The notes beneath the pieces were generated by a model. It made no database searches and was not told where the DNA came from. It worked only from the letters and a program-made list of their open reading frames with translations. A stretch of DNA of 5,961 nucleotides, from assembly GCA_016302225.1 (NCBI GenBank), contig JAEDOB010000148.1, forward strand, positions 1 to 5,961, in the 5' to 3' direction. The translations under genes and the position numbers were made by a program. Every line of letters starts with the position of its first letter. Position 1 is the stretch's first letter. Source of the stretch: Oscillospiraceae bacterium. GTDB taxonomy: Bacteria > Bacillota > Clostridia > Oscillospirales > Ruminococcaceae. This document shows positions 5,797 to 5,961 of the stretch, piece after piece.

Positions 5797-5961
5797 ATCA
5801 TCAATACAGTAAACATACCAAACTCACAAAAAATCACAATGGTAAGGAGTAAATCACCAAGCAAAAGCAAGCTTACAATAGAAATCAAACCCATATATCC
5901 CCACCCAAATGTAAAGCGGGGAAAAGAGGGTGGGGTGAAAGGGAAAGAGGAGTGCAGAGGG
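5797..5961. other. Non-coding right edge with G-rich tract and inverted repeat
   Basis: I see no gene in this stretch. CCCCACCC (5899-5906) is inverted as GGGTGGGG (5928-5935). The plus strand at 5918-5943 has four G-runs (GGGG, GGG, GGGG, GGG) with loops of 6, 1 and 5 bases, matching the standard G-quadruplex motif. From about 5915 to the edge the plus strand is almost all purine. Neither strand shows a T-run after the inverted repeat, so a terminator for the upstream gene outside the window is not established. Confidence 0.45.

Overview
The window carries six genes, all on the minus strand. They form a flagellar and chemotaxis cluster of a motile, Gram-positive Clostridia-type bacterium. 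My best guess is the Ruminococcaceae/Oscillospiraceae, judging from GGAGG ribosome sites, a CheC-CheD pair, two FlgG-type rod proteins next to sigma-28, and moderate GC. The genus cannot be fixed from the sequence alone.

Layout in the direction of transcription (right to left): a 510-bp non-coding leader (5961-5452) holds three palindromic repeat copies, a G-rich segment and a candidate housekeeping promoter. Then come fliA/sigma-28 (5451-4681), a flgF-like rod gene (4675-3923), a flgG-like rod gene (3828-3100), cheC (3043-2423), cheD (2395-1913) and a fapA/DUF342 gene (1692-265). A strong Rho-independent terminator at 258-225 follows fapA. The remaining 224 bases to the left edge hold no gene that I can see.

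The genes fit one programme. FliA directs late flagellar and chemotaxis promoters. The two rod proteins build the basal-body rod that carries the hook. CheC (CheY-P phosphatase) and CheD (receptor deamidase) form an adaptation pair. FapA is linked to flagellar assembly. Gene spacing (5, 94, 56, 27 and 220 bp) and the single clear terminator suggest one transcript.

The most unusual content lies between the genes. At least five copies, plus one degenerate copy, of a short palindromic element are present. Four of the six share the head AAACNNTTGTAGGGGA; one has a two-base-shorter head, and the degenerate copy lacks it. The head is followed by a GC-rich hairpin and usually ends in GTCCCGCA. A GTAG tetranucleotide in front of a hairpin is the signature of REP elements mobilised by RAYT transposases, so this may be a REP-like family. 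The coding content is otherwise ordinary for motile Clostridia, and I found no clear sign of a new defence or metabolic system.
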